From Achromobacter spanius (GTDB lineage Bacteria > Pseudomonadota > Gammaproteobacteria > Burkholderiales > Burkholderiaceae_B): a DNA stretch of 64,000 nucleotides. Shown piece after piece: positions 8,196 to 16,306 of this stretch. Below the pieces are notes generated by a model. That model ran no database searches. It saw nothing but the letters and a program-made list of their open reading frames with translations, and had not been told where the DNA came from. The first letter of the stretch is position 1, and every line of letters starts with the position of its first letter. The stretch covers positions 1,426,001 through 1,490,000 of the forward strand of contig NZ_CP034689.1 in assembly GCF_003994415.1 (NCBI RefSeq). Reading direction: 5' to 3'. The translations under genes were made by a program, and so were the position numbers.

Positions 8196-8816
8196 ATGAA
8201 AAAAATATCTCTCATCGCCGTCTTGGCCATGTCCCTGGCCGGTTGCCAGAATATGGCGGTGGTCTCCAGCAACCCCAATGGGGATCTCAGCCGTACCGGC
8301 CAGCCGGGCCTGGTGTCCTTTGGTCTGCAGAGCACCGATTTCGAGTTCGCGTCCAAGAAAGCCGTTCAGGAATTCCTTGAATCGCCTTATTCGAAGAAGC
8401 CCGGGGGCGGGCGCTGGGTGGTGCAGATGGGCGAGGTGGTCAACGACACGACGTTCCGCATCGACACGGCCAGCATGACGTCGCGCATGAAGATCGCCCT
8501 GACCAAGACCGGGCAGTTCATCTTCACGGGTGCGACGGGCACCGAGCGTACCGACTACGTCAAGAATTCCCGCCAACTGAGCAAATCCAAAATGTTCAAC
8601 CAGAAGACCGTGGCTCGTAACGGCACGGTCGTCGCCTCCGATCTGGAAATGCTGGGCGGCATCCGCCAGCGCACGGTCGTCGACGGTGCGCAAAAGCAGC
8701 AACAACTTGAATATGAATTTGATTTCCGCGTGGTTGAACGTGATACCGGCCTGGAAATATTCCAATCCCTGATTCCCATCGAAAAGCTGGGGCCCAATCA
8801 GAACTTTGCTTGGTAA
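8196..8816 (+). CDS. LpoB-like penicillin-binding-protein activator lipoprotein
   Basis: A 206-residue lipoprotein with lipobox LAGC (Cys17). The remainder has the alpha/beta pattern of LpoB/CsgG-like proteins: an N-terminal strand-helix unit (DFEFASKKAVQEFLESPY), a central MGEVVNDTTFRIDTASMTSRMK segment and a C-terminal EYEFDFRVVERDTGLEIFQS. In enterobacteria LpoB reaches through the periplasm to stimulate PBP1b. The usual long disordered linker after the lipidated Cys is short here, so direct reach to a PBP is uncertain. The start at 8196 was chosen because it gives the signal sequence; the gene starts 13 bases after its upstream neighbour. Confidence 0.75.
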   Translation: MKKISLIAVLAMSLAGCQNMAVVSSNPNGDLSRTGQPGLVSFGLQSTDFEFASKKAVQEFLESPYSKKPGGGRWVVQMGEVVNDTTFRIDTASMTSRMKIALTKTGQFIFTGATGTERTDYVKNSRQLSKSKMFNQKTVARNGTVVASDLEMLGGIRQRTVVDGAQKQQQLEYEFDFRVVERDTGLEIFQSLIPIEKLGPNQNFAW

Positions 8817-8827
8817 GGGGCGCGGAC

Positions 8828-10294
8828 ATGTGCAAATTCACACCGATCGTTTTGGCCCTGTCTCTGCTTGCAGCAGCTCCGATGCACACTGCAATGGCTC
8901 AAGCTCAAGCGCAGCCGGCCGCCGGCACGCAAGCCGTACCGGCGCCTGCGCCCGTGCCCGCTCAGGCCTCGGAAGCGCTTCTGGACAAGGCAACCGGGGC
9001 AAATGCCATGGGTGATGAGCCGGTTCAGAGCTATGCCGACTGGATCTCCGAGTTCGAAACGCAGTTCGGCCAGACCATGGGCGAGGCTCAGGATGGGCGC
9101 GTGTTTTATGCAGGCTGGGCGCCGATATCGAGCGACAGCGCGGCTGATCCGCACTACGGCACGCAACTGGCGCTGGCCTACGAACGCGCGATGTTCGACA
9201 TGCAAGCCGATTACATCCTGGCAAACTACGGCCGCTTGAAGGCCAAGACGATACTCACGCACTTCGAGGATCAGTCCAGCAACAAGGACGCTTTCGATCC
9301 TGTCGAAGTGGACGAGGCGGTCAAGGCCGGCGGTGGACGTCTGGAAGCGCTGCTGGACAAAAGCCTGACGCTGCTCGACAAGAAGCTCGACAACGAATTG
9401 GTCAAGGAAGGGGTCCCGCCGGCAGATATCCAGAAGATGTCGGTGGAACAGAAGAAGAACCTCTACAAAGACAATTTGAACAAGAGCGTATTGAAGTCCG
9501 CATATCAAAATATGCAAGGGCTGGTGCCGGTTCAGACGCGCATCTTCCCGCAAACAGCGAATGGCAAAAAGACCATGGTGGTTGCGGTGGTTGCGGTGCA
9601 GTCCGAGAAAACCCGGCAGTTTGCGCAGGACATCGTGCGCAAGCGTCCCTCGTTGGTGAAGGGCGATCCCAAGCTGCTCAAGGACATCTTGCCGGCGAAC
9701 GAAAAGGGATACCTGAACGAGATCGGCCTGCGGTTTACCTACGATGAGGCCGGCCGGCCCATGTTGTTGTCCTATGGCCGCACGTCGGTTCCGATGGACC
9801 CCAGTTGGAGCGCGTCACGCGCGATTCGGGCTCAGCAGACCGCCCAGCGCATCGCCCAGTCTCTGGCCGAGGCGAACATCGTCGCGTTCACCAACAACAA
9901 TATTCAGATTTCCGAGAATACGGACGTCGGCGACACCAATGAAGAGTGGGCCAGCAAGATCACCGAGATCGATGCCGGCCGGGCAGGCGAGAGCCAGCAG
10001 ATCAAGGAACAGATTGCCGACACCATTCAGAAGTTCTCACGGGCAGGTACGGCGACGGCGAACGGGGAGCTGCGCGGCACCACCATCGTGAAGCGCTGGA
10101 GCGCTCAGGATGCCAATGGGGTGGAACACGTTGGCACCGTGGTCGGCTGGACTTACGGCCAGCTTGACAATGCCAACGCCATTGATGCGCAGGCGCGCGG
10201 CAAAGCCAATGGACTGCAACAAGGCGCCGCGAAGGCCTCGGCCGGCGACCAGGCCCGGACGTCGAAGCCCATCAATAGCAAGAATGACTTTTGA
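8828..10294 (+). CDS. Secreted protein of unknown function in lipoprotein operon
   Basis: A 488-residue exported protein with signal peptide (to about residue 26, THTAMA then QAQAQ) and a Pro/Ala/Gln-rich linker to about residue 50. The folded part shows SYADWISEFETQFG, an AYERAMFDMQADYILANYG helix (about 120-140), a charged helical section (about 160-220) and a possible coiled region, then alternating strands such as VVAVVAVQSEKTRQFAQDI. I do not recognise a named domain with confidence. The ATG at 8828 gives the signal peptide and lies 11 bases after the LpoB-like stop. The neighbours suggest a periplasmic or outer-membrane partner of the CsgG-like protein encoded next. Confidence 0.75.
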   Translation: MCKFTPIVLALSLLAAAPMHTAMAQAQAQPAAGTQAVPAPAPVPAQASEALLDKATGANAMGDEPVQSYADWISEFETQFGQTMGEAQDGRVFYAGWAPISSDSAADPHYGTQLALAYERAMFDMQADYILANYGRLKAKTILTHFEDQSSNKDAFDPVEVDEAVKAGGGRLEALLDKSLTLLDKKLDNELVKEGVPPADIQKMSVEQKKNLYKDNLNKSVLKSAYQNMQGLVPVQTRIFPQTANGKKTMVVAVVAVQSEKTRQFAQDIVRKRPSLVKGDPKLLKDILPANEKGYLNEIGLRFTYDEAGRPMLLSYGRTSVPMDPSWSASRAIRAQQTAQRIAQSLAEANIVAFTNNNIQISENTDVGDTNEEWASKITEIDAGRAGESQQIKEQIADTIQKFSRAGTATANGELRGTTIVKRWSAQDANGVEHVGTVVGWTYGQLDNANAIDAQARGKANGLQQGAAKASAGDQARTSKPINSKNDF

Positions 10295-10325
10295 CGGCCG
10301 CCAACCCTCGCTACAGGACCACCCC

Positions 10326-11585
10326 ATGAGAGCCGTTCTTTCATTTTTGACCCTTTCCTTGATTCTTTGCCTGAGTCTGGGTTCGTTTGCCAGGGCGCAG
10401 GTAACTGAAGCTTCCGTAACGGCGGACGGTCAGGGCATGAGCCGCGACGACGCCATTCAATCGGCGCTGGTCAACGCGGCGGGGCAGGCATTTGGCGTGC
10501 GCCTGTCCGCGCAATTCGTAACCCAGAACATGTCGGTCGATGCGTCTGTGGATAACGAAGACCATTCTGTTGTCGTCAGTGCTTTGAACAAGAATATCCG
10601 CCAGACGCTCAATACCCCGCAGAACGCGCCGATACTGGGCTACGACGTCAACAACGTGGTTCAGAATCCCGGGCAGGGCTGGGAAGCCAGCGTTACGCTG
10701 CGCTACGCCAAGTACGAACGCCTGGGGGCTGACAGCAATCGGCGCAGCGTGGTGGTGGTCAGCAACAGCAAGCAATTTCGTCAGCCGTTGATCCAAACCG
10801 TCGGCGAATCCCTGGTTGGCACGCGTCGTTTCGATGTGCTGAATCGAGAAAACGACAAGCTCTTCCAGGATGAGAAGGAATTCATCCTGGGGGACGCCGC
10901 GGCCAACCCCGAAGTGGCGCGACTGTCGCAGGCGAGCGGCGCCGACTACCTGGTGGTGGCGCAGTTGCAAAGCTTGAACGTCAGCAACAACCGCCGTGAA
11001 ACGATCGTGATGACAGGCGAAGTCCTGGTCAATAGCGCCGCCAGCGGGACGCTGCAATTGCAAGTGATCGAGTTCTCTTCCCGAAAAATCAAATGGTCGG
11101 GATCGCAAAAATTCGGCGGCACCTATCCGGGGGCCACCAGTGTCGGCGCCGACACGCTGCAAAAGTTGATCGGTGGGGCAGCGGACAAGCTGGTCAGCCG
11201 CATGGTTGATGCGATCTATCCGATGCAAGTGATCAAGGTGATGGGCGACACAGCCATCATCAATCGGGGCGAAGGCGGTATCTCTGCGGGCGAGACCTAT
11301 GCGGTATTCCAGGTAGGCGAAGATCTGCGTGATCCCCAAAGCGGGGAATCGTTGGGCGCCATGGAAACCGAAGTGGGGCTGGGCAGGGTCACGGAAGTCA
11401 AACCGAAGTTTTCCTTCCTGAAAATGGCATCCGGTACGCTGACCGAAGGCGCTAATTACATCGTGCGCAAGACGGATAAAAAGCCTCCTGTCGCGGCGGC
11501 TCCAAAGGCCGCGCCCAAGCGGGCAGCGGCGGCAACAAGCAAGCCTGCGGCGCCTGATCGCGCGAATGTGTTTCTAAACAATTGA
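10326..11585 (+). CDS. CsgG/FlgT-like outer-membrane assembly protein
   Basis: A 419-residue exported protein with a type I signal peptide ending SFARA. Three parts can be seen. An N-terminal FlgT/LPP20-like repeat carries ASVTADGQGMSRDDAIQSAL (about 26-45). A CsgG/LpoB-like core (about 130-290) contains RRSVVVVSNS, NPEVARLSQASGADYLVVAQL and LQLQVIEFSSRKIKWSG. A FlgT-C-like beta domain (about 297-345) carries TAIINRGEGGISAGETYAVF. The tail is Ala/Lys/Pro-rich. CsgG itself is a lipidated secretion pore and FlgT is a flagellar H-ring part; this hybrid lacks a lipobox and has no curli or flagellar genes nearby. The start at 10326 follows a 31-base gap. Confidence 0.78.
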   Translation: MRAVLSFLTLSLILCLSLGSFARAQVTEASVTADGQGMSRDDAIQSALVNAAGQAFGVRLSAQFVTQNMSVDASVDNEDHSVVVSALNKNIRQTLNTPQNAPILGYDVNNVVQNPGQGWEASVTLRYAKYERLGADSNRRSVVVVSNSKQFRQPLIQTVGESLVGTRRFDVLNRENDKLFQDEKEFILGDAAANPEVARLSQASGADYLVVAQLQSLNVSNNRRETIVMTGEVLVNSAASGTLQLQVIEFSSRKIKWSGSQKFGGTYPGATSVGADTLQKLIGGAADKLVSRMVDAIYPMQVIKVMGDTAIINRGEGGISAGETYAVFQVGEDLRDPQSGESLGAMETEVGLGRVTEVKPKFSFLKMASGTLTEGANYIVRKTDKKPPVAAAPKAAPKRAAAATSKPAAPDRANVFLNN

Positions 11586-11645
11586 GCCGCCATGGGGACA
11601 AGGGGCTGGTATAAAGACCCTTGTCTTTTCAACGTAGGCGAGCAA

Positions 11646-11879
11646 ATGTCGATTCAATCATTGGCCCGTTGCGGTGCGGCGCTGGCGCTTGTCGCGATGG
11701 GGTCGGGGTGTTCTTTAGTTGGACTTGGAGATTCCCGCAGTAGCGAGTGTCAGTGGTACCGCAGCAGTTGCATGCACGAAGGGTCTTACGATCCCGGCGA
11801 AGAGGACTACGCGGAAGAGGAAGCAAAACGCCTCAATCAGGAATCGTCCGACCGCTTGCGCCGCAGTTCGGGCGATTGA
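11646..11879 (+). CDS. Small putative lipoprotein
   Basis: A 77-residue product with a short hydrophobic leader and a possible lipobox (MGSGC, Cys22 or 23), then a short acidic, Glu/Asp/Ser-rich tail (GEEDYAEEEAKRL). The two further cysteines in SECQWYRSSCMHEG could form a disulfide. The ATG at 11646 is preferred over 11592 because it begins the signal sequence. It is the last member of the exported-protein run, 60 bases after the CsgG/FlgT-like gene. No family is recognised. Its stop codon lies in a 12-base tandem repeat. Confidence 0.65.
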   Translation: MSIQSLARCGAALALVAMGSGCSLVGLGDSRSSECQWYRSSCMHEGSYDPGEEDYAEEEAKRLNQESSDRLRRSSGD

Positions 11880-11906
11880 TCCGGCGATTGATCCAACGAT
11901 TGACCC
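11873..11906 (+). repeat. Three tandem 12-base CGATTGATCC units
   Basis: Units start at 11873, 11885 and 11897 (CGATTGATCCGG, CGATTGATCCAA, CGATTGACCC). The first contains the TGA stop of the small lipoprotein gene; slippage could have extended or shortened its 3' end. Confidence 0.8.
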
Positions 11907-11926
11907 TGCCATGGGCCGCGCGCGGT

Positions 11927-12733
11927 TCAACTCTCCAGATAGTGGCTCCGCAAGGCGTCCACGTCTATCTGCAACACATCCCTCAGGTAGCGGTCCATGC
12001 CGCCGAATTCCTGCTTGATCGCCTGCACCGAGGCGTCCAGGTAGGCGGGCGCAACCTCCAGCAGCGGCATCATCACGTCTTCCGTGACGCCTTGCGCGGT
12101 GGATTTGGCCAGGATGTCCTGGAAGAATCGGGCGTTGCAGTGATTCGATTCCAGGTAGTTCGATACGATGTCGTCATGCGCCACGCCTAGGGCCGACAAC
12201 AGCAGCAGCGACGCGAAGCCGGTGCGGTCCTTGCCGGCGGTGCAGTGAAACAGCAGGGTCTTGCCAGTCATCGCCGTTTTCAGGAAGCCCCCGAACGGCT
12301 TCTGGTAGCGCGAGGGAAATTCGCGATAGATCTCCACCATCATGGTGGTGCTGAAGCCTTGCGTGGCTTCGCGCAGGCGTGGCAACAACACGGCCATGGC
12401 CATATTGCCGTCCAGCACGGGCGACGCAATCCAGTGAAAGCGCTTGCCGAAGTGCGCTTCGTCCTGGGCTTTTTCAGGCTCAGCGCGAAAGTCGATGACT
12501 ACTTCCAGCCCCAACGCGCCTAGCCGGTCCAGATCGGCGGCGCTGGCCCTGCCCGGGTTGCCGCTGCGAAAGAGCTTGCCCGTGCGCAAGCGCCGCCCGT
12601 CAATGCCGGTCAGCCCGCCAAGGTCGCGCGCATTGTGGACCTTTTCAAGGGGCAGGCGGCGTTTGAGCGCGGCCTGTGTGGCGACAAAGCTTTCCGTGTG
12701 CGGCTTGGCTGTGGGCATGGCGACCTGGGGCAA
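11927..12733 (-). CDS. Tyrosine/lipid phosphatase family protein
   Basis: A 268-residue cytoplasmic protein with the dual-specificity P-loop HCTAGKDRTG: nucleophile Cys164 and Arg170. The N-terminal NARDLGGLTGIDGRRLRTGKLFRSG segment (about 34-58, two conserved blocks) is typical of bacterial Y_phosphatase3 enzymes such as MptpB and LipA-type phosphatases, which act on phosphotyrosine or phosphoinositides. No signal peptide is seen. It is convergent with the lipoprotein run and separated from the MarR gene (same strand, upstream) by 53 bases, so co-transcription with marR is possible. The physiological substrate is unknown. Confidence 0.88.
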   Translation of the reverse strand: MPQVAMPTAKPHTESFVATQAALKRRLPLEKVHNARDLGGLTGIDGRRLRTGKLFRSGNPGRASAADLDRLGALGLEVVIDFRAEPEKAQDEAHFGKRFHWIASPVLDGNMAMAVLLPRLREATQGFSTTMMVEIYREFPSRYQKPFGGFLKTAMTGKTLLFHCTAGKDRTGFASLLLLSALGVAHDDIVSNYLESNHCNARFFQDILAKSTAQGVTEDVMMPLLEVAPAYLDASVQAIKQEFGGMDRYLRDVLQIDVDALRSHYLES

Positions 12734-12786
12734 GATTGAGTCGGAACGATCGTATCACCGCCATCCGACTCACATCGCGCGACGTG

Positions 12787-13281
12787 CTATCCGCCCAACT
12801 TTCCTAGCAAGCCGATCAATTGCCGCTTTTCCGCCGTGTCCAACTGATGGCTGATACGGTCGTCATGCGCCTGGACAGCCTGCGTGATGTCGGCCAACAC
12901 CCGGCTGCCGTCGGTTGTCATCGTCAAAGAATAGGCACGCTTGTCGTGTTCCACGTCCAGCCTTTCCACATACCCCAAGCCTTGCAGGTGGTTGACGATT
13001 TGCACGGCGCCTGACCGGGCAATGCCCAGGATGCGCGCCAGGTCGGTGAGCTTCAGGTTGGCATTGGCCGCGATCAGCGTCAGGGCGGAAAAGCGTTGCG
13101 GCGTGATGTCCCAAGGGGCAAGCGCGGCAAGAAAGTCTTCATAGATGACGATCTGCGCGCGCCGGATGGCGTAGCCGACCAGGCCGTCCAGCGCGCCGTA
13201 CTGGATGCCGGGCACATGGGGTTCAAATTGCTCGCCGCGGGCGGCGGGTCGGCGGGGGCGTTGGGATGCGGCTCTGGACAT
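12787..13281 (-). CDS. MarR-family transcriptional regulator
   Basis: A 164-residue winged helix-turn-helix regulator. The DNA-binding core is ITPQRFSALTLIAANANLKLTDLARILGIARSGAVQIVNHLQGLGYVERL, seen in pieces over about residues 58-107, followed by the wing with HDKRAYSLTMT and a C-terminal dimerisation helix. It is divergent from the flavin monooxygenase operon, and the gap between them holds a perfect palindrome, the usual arrangement for an autoregulated repressor relieved by an aromatic ligand. The start is uncertain: ATG at 13281 is used here, and a GTG at 13326 would add 15 mostly Arg/Thr/Pro residues; neither has a clear ribosome binding site. Confidence 0.88.
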   Translation of the reverse strand: MSRAASQRPRRPAARGEQFEPHVPGIQYGALDGLVGYAIRRAQIVIYEDFLAALAPWDITPQRFSALTLIAANANLKLTDLARILGIARSGAVQIVNHLQGLGYVERLDVEHDKRAYSLTMTTDGSRVLADITQAVQAHDDRISHQLDTAEKRQLIGLLGKLGG

Positions 13282-13393
13282 GGGGCGGGTGGTGGTTCGG
13301 GGCCTTGATGCCGGGGGCCTCAACACTAATGCAGTCGGGGGCGTCGCGCCACCGGGTTACGGGAAATCCCCGGGGTGCGAAGAGTATCGGATT

Positions 13394-13414
13394 TTTGTTA
13401 TGTTGCATAACAAA
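13394..13414. promoter_or_regulatory. Palindromic operator for the MarR regulator
   Basis: TTTGTTATG (13394-13402) and CATAACAAA (13406-13414) are perfect nine-base arms with a three-base centre. The site lies 17 bases before the ATG of the monooxygenase gene, where a bound repressor would block that promoter or ribosome access. AGGAG of the ribosome binding site follows at 13422. Confidence 0.82.
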
Positions 13415-13431
13415 TAAAACCAGGAGTAGAC

Positions 13432-14697
13432 ATGCAAATCGTCATTGCCGGGGCCGGCATCGGCGGTCTGACGCTTGCGCTGATGTTGCATCGGCGCGGC
13501 ATCGATTGCCGCGTGTATGAAAGCGCGCAGGAACTCAGGCCCCTGGGCGTCGGCATCAACCTGCTGCCGCACGCCGTCAGTGAACTGGAACAGCTAGGGC
13601 TGATGCCCGGCCTGGCCGAGCGCGCCATCGAAACGTCACAACTGCACTACTACAACAAGCTTGGTCAGCCGATCTGGCGCGAGCCGCGCGGGCTGCAGGC
13701 GGGCTATCCCCTGCCGCAGTTTTCCGTGCATCGCGGTGAATTCCAGATGATGCTGGCGCAAGCCGTGCGCGAACGCCTGGGCGAGGGCGCAATCGTTACC
13801 GGCATGGTGCTGGAATCCGCCGAGCAGGACGCAAGCGGCGCCACCGCCGTGTTCCGGCGGCGGGCGGACGGCAGCACGCATCGCGTGCGCGGCGACATCC
13901 TGGTGGGGGCGGACGGCATCCATTCCGCGTTGCGCCGGCAACTGCATCCCGTGGGCGATGAACCCCGATTTTCCGGACGCATGCTGTGGCGCGCGGTGAC
14001 CGAGGCCCCGCCGTACCTGGACGGCCGCAGCATGTTCATGGCGGGGCACCAGGACCAGAAGTTCGTCTGCTATCCCATTTCGGAACCCATGCGCCGCCAA
14101 GGGCGTTCGCTGATCAACTGGATCGCGGAACTGTCGGTGCCGGACGCCGAACTGCCCGCCACTGACTGGAACCGCCAGGTCGACAAATCCGTGTTCGCGG
14201 ATCGTTTTGCCGACTGGCGCTGGGACTGGATCGACATTCCCGCCATCATTGATGGCGCAGAGGCCATCTACGAATTTCCGCTGGTGGACCGCGACCCCTT
14301 GCCGCGTTGGACGCGAGGCCGCGTTACCCTCTTGGGCGACGCGGCGCACCCCATGTATCCCATCGGTTCAAACGGTTCGGCCCAGGCCATCCTGGACGCG
14401 CGGTGCTTGTCGGACGGGTTGGCGCAGGCGGTCGGCGGCAGCGCACGCACGCTTGACATTGCACTGTTGGAATATGAGGCCGAACGCCTGCCGCGCACGG
14501 CCGGCATCGTATTGCGCAACCGCTTGAATGGCCCCGAGCAAGTCATGCAGATGGCCGAAGAACGCGCGCCGCAAGGCTTTGCGGACATTCATGACGTGAT
14601 CACGCAACAAGAGCTGGCGGCGGTGTCGCTGCGCTACAAACAACTGGCGGGGTTTGATCCTGCCGCCTTGAAGAAGAGCCGGGAGACAACACCATGA
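13432..14697 (+). CDS. FAD-dependent monooxygenase (PHBH/PhzS type)
   Basis: A 421-residue single-component flavin hydroxylase. It has the N-terminal FAD-binding GAGIGGLTLALMLHRRGI (from residue 6), the dinucleotide motif VGADGIHSALRRQL, and the second FAD motif LLGDAAHPMYPIGSNGSAQA near residue 300. These enzymes use NAD(P)H and oxygen to hydroxylate aromatic or heteroaromatic rings; PhzS is the closest type I can suggest. It begins an operon with DUF3237 and a TctC binding protein, stop and start overlapping (ATGA), and lies behind the MarR palindrome. The substrate is unknown but is likely an aromatic acid. Confidence 0.88.
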   Translation: MQIVIAGAGIGGLTLALMLHRRGIDCRVYESAQELRPLGVGINLLPHAVSELEQLGLMPGLAERAIETSQLHYYNKLGQPIWREPRGLQAGYPLPQFSVHRGEFQMMLAQAVRERLGEGAIVTGMVLESAEQDASGATAVFRRRADGSTHRVRGDILVGADGIHSALRRQLHPVGDEPRFSGRMLWRAVTEAPPYLDGRSMFMAGHQDQKFVCYPISEPMRRQGRSLINWIAELSVPDAELPATDWNRQVDKSVFADRFADWRWDWIDIPAIIDGAEAIYEFPLVDRDPLPRWTRGRVTLLGDAAHPMYPIGSNGSAQAILDARCLSDGLAQAVGGSARTLDIALLEYEAERLPRTAGIVLRNRLNGPEQVMQMAEERAPQGFADIHDVITQQELAAVSLRYKQLAGFDPAALKKSRETTP

Positions 14698-15179
14698 GCC
14701 AACAGGACGCATCGGCGGACGCGCTGGCGCCGCACTTGGAACATGTGACGACGGTCATCGTCGAGGTGGGCGCGCCGCAAGAGGTAGGCGACACCCCGCA
14801 GGGCCGCCGCCGCGTCATTCCCATCACGGGCGGCACGGCGGACGGCCCACGCTTGCGCGGCAAGGTGCTGCCGGGCGGCGCCGATTTCCAGATCATCCGG
14901 TCCGCCACGTACACCGACATTCACGCCCGCTATGTGATCGAAACGGCGGACGGCGAACGTATTTATGTCGAGAACACCGGCATACGCACGGGCCACGCGG
15001 ATGACATCGCCCGCCTGGTCCGGGGTGAACCCGTGGACCCCGCACGCATCTATTTCCGCAGCTATCCGCGCTTTGAAACCGCATCGCCGGGCTTGGCGTG
15101 GATGAACGAAAGCCTCTTCATCGGCACGGGTGCGCGCTATCCCGACCGGGTTGAGCTGCGCTTCTACCGCATTTGCTGA
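14694..15179 (+). CDS. DUF3237 family protein
   Basis: A 161-residue protein matching the small beta-barrel DUF3237 family: LEHVTTVIVEVGAPQEVGDTPQGRR, GGTADGPRLRGKVLPGGADFQ, and a C-terminal IYFRSYPRFETASPGLAWMNESLFIGTG that ends the domain, each recognisable in separate blocks. No signal peptide. Its ATG overlaps the stop of the monooxygenase gene, so translation is coupled and the two proteins probably act on the same pathway. Members often sit in aromatic catabolism clusters, but no activity is established that I know of. Confidence 0.85.
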   Translation: MSQQDASADALAPHLEHVTTVIVEVGAPQEVGDTPQGRRRVIPITGGTADGPRLRGKVLPGGADFQIIRSATYTDIHARYVIETADGERIYVENTGIRTGHADDIARLVRGEPVDPARIYFRSYPRFETASPGLAWMNESLFIGTGARYPDRVELRFYRIC

Positions 15180-15229
15180 ACCCGCGGCATCCGCTGCGGC
15201 ATGAATATAAAAACGACTCGGAGACAACC

Positions 15230-16195
15230 ATGACATCAACGCTGCGCCGCCTGTTGGGCGGTTTCCTGCTGTGCCTGCCCGTCGCCGCGATGGCGCAATT
15301 TCCCAATGGCCCCGTGCGCCTGAACGTGGGCTTTCCACCCGGCACGGGACCGGACATCGTCGCCCGTACGCTGTCGCAACACATGGGCCCGTTGCTGGGC
15401 GAAAGCGTGGTGGTGGAAAACAAGGTGGGCGCGGGTGGGCAGATTGCCGCGCAGACCGTGGCGCGCAGCCCCGCCGATGGCCAAACGATCTTGCTGGGCG
15501 AAGTCGGCTCCATCAGCATTTCGCCCGCCACGTACCGCAATTTGAATTACGATCCGCCGCGTGATTTCGCGCCAATCTCCGAAGTGGTGCGCGCTGACTT
15601 TGTGCTGGTGGTGCCGGCGGATTCTCCGTACAAGGACTTGAAGGCCTTCGTTGAAAGTGGCAAGAAGGCATCGGACAGAATCAACTTCGCCACCTTCGGC
15701 GCAGGCACGCCCGGCCACTTTGGCGCGGAGCTTTTCGCGCGCGAAGCAGGCATGAAGATCGAAGCCATCCATTACCGTTCCACCGGTGATGCGGTGTCGG
15801 GCCTGGTGTCCGGCGCGGTGCAGGCGGCGTTCGTGACCACGGCGCTGGCCGTGCCGCAGGTGCAGGGCGGCAAGATGCGCGCGCTGGCCATTACCGGCGC
15901 GCAACGTTCGCCCGCCCTGGCTTCGGTGCCCACCTTTGCTGAAGGTGGCTTGCCGGATGTCAATTTCGGGGCGTGGTTTGCCTTGTTCGCGCCCGCTGGG
16001 ACGCCGGACGCGGTGTTGAACCGTTTGCAGAAAGACAGCGCCGCCGCGCTGCGCCAGCCTGCCGCGGTACGCACCCTGAGCGAAGCCGGCTTCGTCGTCG
16101 TGGGTTCCGACCGGAAGGCGTTGCAAACCTTGTTGTCCGCCGAATCCAAGCGCTGGTCAGACGTGGTGAAGGCCACGGGCTTTCGGGCGGATTGA
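15230..16195 (+). CDS. Bug/TctC-family periplasmic binding protein
   Basis: A 321-residue exported protein with a signal peptide ending AAMAQ. The mature sequence has the Bug pattern: FPNGPVRLNVGFPPGTGPDI, VVVENKVGAGGQIAAQTVARS, and DGQTILLGEVGSISISPATY, with later GHFGAELFAREAGMKIEAIHY. Bug proteins bind small carboxylates with high affinity in the periplasm, and many work without a dedicated TctAB partner nearby, as here. ATG at 15230 is preceded by GGAGA. As third gene behind the MarR operator it probably captures the carboxylated substrate of the monooxygenase. Confidence 0.92.
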   Translation: MTSTLRRLLGGFLLCLPVAAMAQFPNGPVRLNVGFPPGTGPDIVARTLSQHMGPLLGESVVVENKVGAGGQIAAQTVARSPADGQTILLGEVGSISISPATYRNLNYDPPRDFAPISEVVRADFVLVVPADSPYKDLKAFVESGKKASDRINFATFGAGTPGHFGAELFAREAGMKIEAIHYRSTGDAVSGLVSGAVQAAFVTTALAVPQVQGGKMRALAITGAQRSPALASVPTFAEGGLPDVNFGAWFALFAPAGTPDAVLNRLQKDSAAALRQPAAVRTLSEAGFVVVGSDRKALQTLLSAESKRWSDVVKATGFRAD

Positions 16196-16306
16196 TCGGC
16201 ACGGTTGCGCGGATACCTTGCTGAAGTCGCGCTGATGTGGCGCTGGTTCGTCGGCTTGCCCAAGGGCAAGCGCCACATGCCGAGATCGCGTTTCGGCCGT
16301 CGCGTG

